Source of the DNA: Bacillota bacterium | GTDB taxonomy: Bacteria > Bacillota > Clostridia > Acetivibrionales > JAEZXR01 | DNA length: 64,000 bases | Reading direction: 5' to 3' | Assembly: GCA_023419605.1 (NCBI GenBank) | Contig: JAEZXR010000013.1 | Span: 66,524 to 130,523 of the forward strand | Shown: piece after piece, positions 59,730 through 64,000 of the stretch | How the letters are laid out: the number at the start of each line of letters is the position of its first letter | Numbering within the stretch: position 1 is the stretch's first letter | Position numbers and translations under genes: made by a program | Notes under the pieces: generated by a model | Seen by the model: the letters and a program-made list of their open reading frames with translations, nothing else | What the model was told of the DNA's origin: nothing | Databases searched by the model: none

Positions 59730-60242
59730 TTATTTTGCAAATATAATGGAAGAAATGTCACCCCAATGTTTTTTCAACAGCAGCTGGTAGGTCTCATGGA
59801 ACATCTCCCTGTGCTTGAGTTCCCATTCTGCCATGGTGCTTAGAAGCTGCTTGGCACCCGCATCTTCTACCATATCGACTGCGTTTTTATAAAACTCGGC
59901 AAAATCATTCTCAATGAGGTAGGCCATACGAATTACATTCAAATCGGAGACTTCATCATCACTGTCACCGATCATATCGGAGTTGACGGATAAAATACTG
60001 GGGTCTTTGGCTGCAAAATTGCTGTCGACCACCCAGGAGATGGTGAGCGGGGGCTCGGAGAAACCCAGTTCATCAAATTTTGATTTTAAGATGGCATAGT
60101 GTTCCTTTTCAATCTCTGCAAGCTCACTGAACAGCCTTTTGGAACTTTCGGATTTTACTTTGTCCATATAGTAAGTATAGAAGTCCTCTGCATCCTTTTC
60201 CATCCGCATGGCAAACTTTAATATGTTTTTTACGTTATCCAT
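59730..60242 (-). CDS. Ferritin-like diiron protein (rubrerythrin-related)
   Basis: This 170-residue four-helix-bundle protein has diiron ligands in MEKDAEDFYTYYMD, EIEKEHYAIL, LIENDFAEFYK and AEWELKHREMF (ExxH pairs). No rubredoxin domain. Stress-related iron or peroxide functions are likely. GGAGTG precedes the ATG. Confidence 0.85.
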   Translation of the reverse strand: MDNVKNILKFAMRMEKDAEDFYTYYMDKVKSESSKRLFSELAEIEKEHYAILKSKFDELGFSEPPLTISWVVDSNFAAKDPSILSVNSDMIGDSDDEVSDLNVIRMAYLIENDFAEFYKNAVDMVEDAGAKQLLSTMAEWELKHREMFHETYQLLLKKHWGDISSIIFAK

Positions 60243-60290
60243 AGAAACACTCCTTTATTAAGAATAAGATAGGGGAAGGGGTACAAACAT

Positions 60291-60343
60291 AAAAAGCAGT
60301 GGTACCGACAACCTCCAGGTTATTTATACCCGCTGCTTTTTAA
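60291..60343 (-). terminator. Terminator after aldo/keto reductase
   Basis: AAAAAGCAGTGG pairs with CCGCTGCTTTTTA; the minus strand gives a T run. Confidence 0.75.
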
Positions 60344-60414
60344 AATAAACACAAATTTACCAATAACTTGTCTGCTATTCTCCTAATGCCAGGAAGAAGG
60401 GCCGGGGCAAAAAG

Positions 60415-61497
60415 CTACCAGCTTACAATTTCTTTCAATCTCCCGGTAATAGGAAGATGCTGTGTACACTTGCGTTCGCACAAGCCGCAATCAATGCATT
60501 CCTTTGCCTGCTCAACAGGCAGTCCAAAGTGCCATTTCAGATTGTCAAGAGCATCTTTGGGCCCACCCAGGGTTTTCTGGTTGTAAGATAGCATATACTT
60601 CGATACAGGGATTCCCTTCGGACAGTGCTCGCAATAGCGGCAGCCGGTACATAGAGCGTCCATAGAAGCAAAAAGCTTGCTCTCGATTTCTTTCAGTTTG
60701 CTTTCCGAAAACTCCTTGATTTTATCGCCTACTTTTACGTTCTCTAAGACTTCCTCCAGCGTACCCATACCCGCAAGTACACTAGTGATTTCCTTTTGAG
60801 AGCCATTAAAACGGAGCGCTGCTTCTACCACAGTGGCGTCCTCTTCACTTCGGATAAAATCGAAATAATCAGCCTTTTGAGGAATTAAGCCGCCGCTCAA
60901 AGGATTCATGGTAGCAACACCCAGGCCATGCTCATAGGCTGCTGCGATACCCTTTTGGCGGTAAGGGAAGTTCAGGATGTTATAGCCCAGGGTAACGCCT
61001 TCAAAACCGCCTTGTTTTATGATGGTTTCGATTTCTTCACCATTACAATGGGTAGAGAAAACCAGGTGTTCAATCAAGCCTTCTTCCTTGGCCTTCAGAG
61101 CCGCCTCGTAGGCGCCGCCCTTTGCCATACGGCTTTTGTAGTCATCCAGGGTCAGTATGCACCAGATGTGAAAGAAGTTAATTTTGGACAATCCCATTCT
61201 TTTCAGCGAAGTCTCCAATTGTGCTCTTAGTTTTTCGCCATCTTTCTCGCTGCTTTTAGTAGATACGAAGAATTCTCCGGGCATATTCCGAAAAGCTCTG
61301 CCGAAGATTTCCTCGCTCTTGCTGTCGTTGTAGTAGGGGGCGGTGTCGAAATAGTTGACCCCCAGCTCATTTGCCTTCCGCACTACCTCTGCGCTTTTGT
61401 CCAGATCGTACTGGTCTCCTTCTTTACGGAAACGCATTCCGCCGAATCCGATCACAGAGAGTTTCTTTCCTGTTTTACCATAATCTTTATATAACAT
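60415..61497 (-). CDS. Aldo/keto reductase with ferredoxin-type 4Fe-4S domain
   Basis: This 360-residue protein has an AKR TIM barrel (about 1-275): VIGFGGMRFR, NYFDTAPYYND (catalytic Tyr), FFHIWCI. It is followed by two ferredoxin-like Cys clusters, CTGCRYCEHCPKGIP and CIDCGLCERKC. AKR/ferredoxin fusions occur in anaerobes. It is 16 bases after argJ's stop on the same strand, so cotranscribed. Confidence 0.92.
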   Translation of the reverse strand: MLYKDYGKTGKKLSVIGFGGMRFRKEGDQYDLDKSAEVVRKANELGVNYFDTAPYYNDSKSEEIFGRAFRNMPGEFFVSTKSSEKDGEKLRAQLETSLKRMGLSKINFFHIWCILTLDDYKSRMAKGGAYEAALKAKEEGLIEHLVFSTHCNGEEIETIIKQGGFEGVTLGYNILNFPYRQKGIAAAYEHGLGVATMNPLSGGLIPQKADYFDFIRSEEDATVVEAALRFNGSQKEITSVLAGMGTLEEVLENVKVGDKIKEFSESKLKEIESKLFASMDALCTGCRYCEHCPKGIPVSKYMLSYNQKTLGGPKDALDNLKWHFGLPVEQAKECIDCGLCERKCTQHLPITGRLKEIVSW

Positions 61498-61512
61498 GAA
61501 TTTTGACCTCCA

Positions 61513-62715
61513 CTAGCTTCTATAGCTTCCATTGATTTTAACATAGTCGTAGGAGAAATCACAGGTCCATAGTCTGTCTGCGAAGTTTCCTTCCTTCAGT
61601 CGGATGGTAATTTTAACTTCCTTTTCACTGAGGACCGCTTTGGCCTTGGTTTCGTCAAAGGGGAGAGCCGTTCCGTTCTGGCAGACCACCAAATCACCCA
61701 GATAGATATCCACCTTATTCGGGTCAAATTGGGCTCCGGAATATCCGGCAGCTGTGATAATCCTGCCCCAGTTGGCATCTTCACCGAAAATTGCCGTTTT
61801 GACCAGGGGGGATTTTGCGACAGCAGATACGATTTTGTAAGCATCTTCTTCGGTAGACGCTTCCTCTGCTATAACTTCTATAAGCTTGGTAGCGCCTTCC
61901 CCGTCTTTGGCTACCATTCTTGCAAGGGATGTGCAAACCAGTTCCAGTGCTTGTTTGAATTTTTCGAAGCTGGCATCTTCTTCGACGATGTATTCGTTGT
62001 CGGCCTGACCGTTTGCCATAATGAGTACCATGTCGCAGACGCTGGTATCCCCATCTACGGAAACTCTGTTAAAGGTATGTTTCACAACATCCTTAAGGGC
62101 TTTATCCAAAAGTTTTTTCGATATATTGGCATCTGTTGTAATAATTCCAATCATGGTGGCCATATTCGGGTGAATCATCCCTGAGCCCTTAGCCATACCG
62201 CCGATACGAACCTGGGTACCTTGGATCTCAAATTCAACAGCCACTTCCTTAGGGGTGAGATCTGTAGTCATGATGGCTTCTTCCGCATCATGTCCTCCAT
62301 CAGGATCCATGTTTTCTATTAATGCTGGGATTCCAGCACGCAGAGCTTCCATATCCAAGGGCATCCCAATAATTCCTGTAGAGCCCAGCAGAATATTTTC
62401 AGGCTCGCACTCCAGAAGTTCTGCGGCAATGGACGCCATTTCCAGGGCATCCCTGTATCCTTGTTCCCCTACGCATGCATTGGCATTGCCGCTGTTTACG
62501 ATAATCGCGTTGGCGTAGCCGTTTTTTATATGTTCCATCGTTACTTGAAGAGAGTGCCCTTTCACAACGTTGGTTGTAAATACACCTGCAGCAGCGGCTG
62601 TATCTTCAGAACAAACAATAGCAAGGTCCTTTTTCCCGTTTTTCTTAATGCCGCAAGCAACACCCGTTGCAAAAAAACCATCCGGAGCTGTAACTCCACC
62701 ATGAATCAGATTCAT
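61513..62715 (-). CDS. argJ: Bifunctional ornithine acetyltransferase / N-acetylglutamate synthase
   Basis: This 400-residue enzyme recycles the acetyl group in arginine synthesis. The autoproteolytic site is ARMVAKDGEGATKLIEV (Thr nucleophile in GATK). IVNSGNANACVG and GSTGIIGMP (oxyanion TG) are conserved. The start is the ATG at 62715, with GGGGTGG before it; a GTG nine bases upstream is less likely. No other arg genes are nearby. Confidence 0.95.
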   Translation of the reverse strand: MNLIHGGVTAPDGFFATGVACGIKKNGKKDLAIVCSEDTAAAAGVFTTNVVKGHSLQVTMEHIKNGYANAIIVNSGNANACVGEQGYRDALEMASIAAELLECEPENILLGSTGIIGMPLDMEALRAGIPALIENMDPDGGHDAEEAIMTTDLTPKEVAVEFEIQGTQVRIGGMAKGSGMIHPNMATMIGIITTDANISKKLLDKALKDVVKHTFNRVSVDGDTSVCDMVLIMANGQADNEYIVEEDASFEKFKQALELVCTSLARMVAKDGEGATKLIEVIAEEASTEEDAYKIVSAVAKSPLVKTAIFGEDANWGRIITAAGYSGAQFDPNKVDIYLGDLVVCQNGTALPFDETKAKAVLSEKEVKITIRLKEGNFADRLWTCDFSYDYVKINGSYRS

Positions 62716-62903
62716 ATAAACCACCCCAATATATAAATTTTATCTTGAGCCATAGCACACATGTGTGAAAATATATACACAGGATGCGTATAAATTTTAA
62801 TATCTATGTGTCCTTGAGATTTTATTACCATTACACCAATGATTATTTAAATTATACAAAAACAGGCTAGGGTATTCAACCAGTTTTATGAAAATATATA
62901 TTG

Positions 62904-63007
62904 TGAGGGAGCGTGAAAATATTACTTCTGCTTTTGTGCGGACCCTTCATGGTGTCCATGCAGGGTGTAGCACAATTATAAGCAGAAGTAATATTTTCAC
63001 CGACCCT
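62904..63007 (+). repeat. Family A structured element, copy A4
   Basis: The best-paired copy: the arms GTGAAAATATTACTTCTGCT and its complement are perfect. Inside are GTGC/GCAC, CCC/GGG and apical CATGG-TGT-CCATG, with GTGTAGC at 62965-62971. It lies just before the promoter of the T-box transcript, thus outside it. Confidence 0.8.
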
Positions 63008-63017
63008 GAAAATACCC

Positions 63018-63046
63018 TTGACACTGCTTTGTTTTTCCGCTATCAT
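63018..63046 (+). promoter_or_regulatory. Promoter of the T-box transcript
   Basis: TTGACA (63018-63023), 17 bases, TATCAT (63041-63046). Confidence 0.85.
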
Positions 63047-63061
63047 CATAGTAAATAATAT

Positions 63062-63338
63062 CAGTTAAAAACGATGAATAAGAGGAGTAAACAGGAAACG
63101 GACCCAGAGAGAGGGAAGATCGTCGGGTGCAAGTCATCCCGGGTTGCAGGCTGTTGAAGGTAGCTTATGAGTTCTGGAGTTGAACGGGGAAGTAGATTCC
63201 AGCGGTAAAGAGCCGTTATTTCGGAAAGCTGTTGACGAGGTGAATCAAGCTGCAAATTGAAATGCCTTAAGACGGGAATGTTGGTGGTACCACGAGAGCA
63301 TGTCTTTCGTCCGATTTGTATTGGACGAAGGGCTTTTT
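63062..63338 (+). promoter_or_regulatory. T-box riboswitch
   Basis: Stem I with AGAGGAGTAAAC, CCAGAGAGAGGGAAG (AG bulge) and the distal GGGTGCAAG loop; T-box GGTGGTACCACG at 63283-63294; terminator CTTTCGTCC/GGACGAAGG plus T7 at 63304-63338. The UGGU in the T-box bulge calls for a tRNA with discriminator A, so not glycine. The specifier loop TGAAGGTAG allows GGT or GTA; GTA (valine) agrees with UGGU. Confidence 0.93.
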
Positions 63339-63389
63339 TTATTGTATGGGAAAGTTCTCTTTGGTCGTTTTTATAATGGAGAAGAGGTG

Positions 63390-63635
63390 ATGAGAATGAT
63401 TCTAAAGGTGTTAGGGGTTATTTTGATGGTCGCCGGGGCCCTGGCGGTTTATTCTGCAGGCTGGATCGTGGATAAGTACGGTCTGGATAAAAATGTTCCG
63501 ACCAACTTTGAGCACGAGATGGAGGGAGACGAACTGATAAAGTTCAAACGGACCCGGGCTCTTGTAAATGTAAAAATGCTGGGCATGCTGATTATGCTGC
63601 CGGGACTTGTATTTATCATTATTGCATTTAGATAA
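63390..63635 (+). CDS. Small two-TM membrane protein under T-box control
   Basis: This 81-residue protein has hydrophobic helices at about residues 3-22 and 58-79, with a charged middle ENFEHEMEGDELIKFKRTRA. No known family is recognised. GGAGAAGAGG precedes ATG 63390; an upstream in-frame ATG at 63300 lies inside the T-box terminator and is rejected. Regulation by tRNA charging suggests a link to amino-acid supply, perhaps export or import. Confidence 0.7.
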   Translation: MRMILKVLGVILMVAGALAVYSAGWIVDKYGLDKNVPTNFEHEMEGDELIKFKRTRALVNVKMLGMLIMLPGLVFIIIAFR

Positions 63636-63893
63636 ATCATGAAAATGATTCTGCATTGACCGAATTAAGTTTTACGAGGGGCAAGCAGGGAAATACAAGG
63701 GTACAAAAGAGCTGCTGCAAAGCTTTTGTGCGTTGTATATAGATAGTCCAGCGGTTAAATGTCAATAGCCAACTGGAAAAAAGTTTTAAAAAAACATAGG
63801 TATTTGATCAAAAAAGCACAAAGAAGGAACTCCCAAACAAACCTACCAAAATCGGTTGTAAAAAATGGTAGGAAATGGAACACCAATTGGAAA

Positions 63894-64000
63894 TTACTCT
63901 CCTTTTGGTGGCGTATAAAGCCGGTTGCTATGCAGCAGGGCATAGACAAGTCGGACAAATTTTCTGGCAGTTAGTGCAAGTGCTCGTTTGTGTGGTGTTT
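63894..64000 (-). mobile_element. 3' end of an IS110-type transposase
   Basis: The minus strand reads TPHKRALALTARKFVRLVYA-LLHSNRLYTPPKGE and stop (63894-63896). The RALxLTARKxVRLVYALL pattern is typical of the C-terminus of IS110/IS1111 transposases. The rest lies beyond the window. 63636-63893 would be the element's non-coding end or flanking DNA; no inverted repeat is seen, as expected for IS110. Confidence 0.75.

Noticed and set aside
63300..63389. Longer start for the two-TM protein
   Set aside because: The upstream ATG lies in the T-box terminator, and the GGAGAAGAGG site fits 63390.
63759..63974. 71-codon plus-strand frame at the window end
   Set aside because: Antisense to the recognisable IS110 C-terminus.

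Overview
The window looks like the chromosome of an anaerobic, spore-forming, probably plant-polysaccharide-degrading member of the Clostridia. Supporting evidence: strong AGGAGG-type ribosome sites, class-II-type Firmicutes HelD helicases, a reverse rubrerythrin with a rubredoxin, cellobiose phosphorylase under a LacI-type repressor, dipicolinate synthase subunit B and a GerMN lipoprotein (sporulation), a stand-alone MetH reactivation protein, and T-box and FMN riboswitches. No tRNA, rRNA, CRISPR array or phage module was seen. The species is not identified.

Layout. 1-4.3 kb: end of a six-hairpin glycosidase, a DUF1905/YdeI-like protein and an NfeD-SPFH pair. 4.4-9.3 kb: a type IV pilin-like protein carrying chitin/cellulose-binding-type repeats, then a LacI regulator and cellobiose phosphorylase that share a palindromic operator. 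9.3-14.3 kb: a TatD-associated radical SAM protein and the FMN-riboswitch-controlled ribD-ribE-ribBA-ribH operon. 14.2-19.3 kb: radical SAM/SPASM-like protein, an AraC remnant, an MFS transporter and a SulP transporter. 19.6-24.8 kb: HelD helicase, ABC-F ATPase with a terminator-like hairpin holding its ribosome site, TPR protein. 24.8-29.4 kb: YeiH transporter and divergent LysR with a perfect palindromic site, a GGDEF protein, rubredoxin and reverse rubrerythrin. 29.6-36.8 kb: a second HelD with a leader mini-ORF, an APH-like kinase and two divergent condensation-domain acyltransferases. 36.9-47.5 kb: hybrid-free histidine kinase, MetH reactivation protein, MetH, kinase/response regulator pair, CobO, two RNA-modification enzymes. 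47.6-53.3 kb: sporulation and small membrane proteins, DpaB, ZIP transporter, rRNA methyltransferase, ICMT-like protein, lipoprotein cyclophilin. 53.5-64 kb: AroK, nitroreductase, TetR/hydrolase pair with matching operators, AroA, amidase, CheW, ferritin-like protein, aldo/keto reductase, ArgJ, a T-box-controlled two-TM protein and the end of an IS110-type transposase.

The most unusual feature is the intergenic DNA. At least six families of dispersed, hairpin-forming elements lie between the genes, most with two or more copies. Family A (full copies at 22.1, 58.1 and 62.9 kb, with degenerate or hairpin-only relatives at 1.7 and 16.0 kb) and family B (4.1 and 58.9 kb) show compensatory base changes in several helices between copies. 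This is the mark of selection on RNA (or single-stranded DNA) structure rather than on primary sequence. These are my best candidates for an undescribed structured RNA or non-autonomous mobile-element system. Families D and E have conserved arms around variable stems, and sit next to dpaB/cobO and metH/rlmL respectively.
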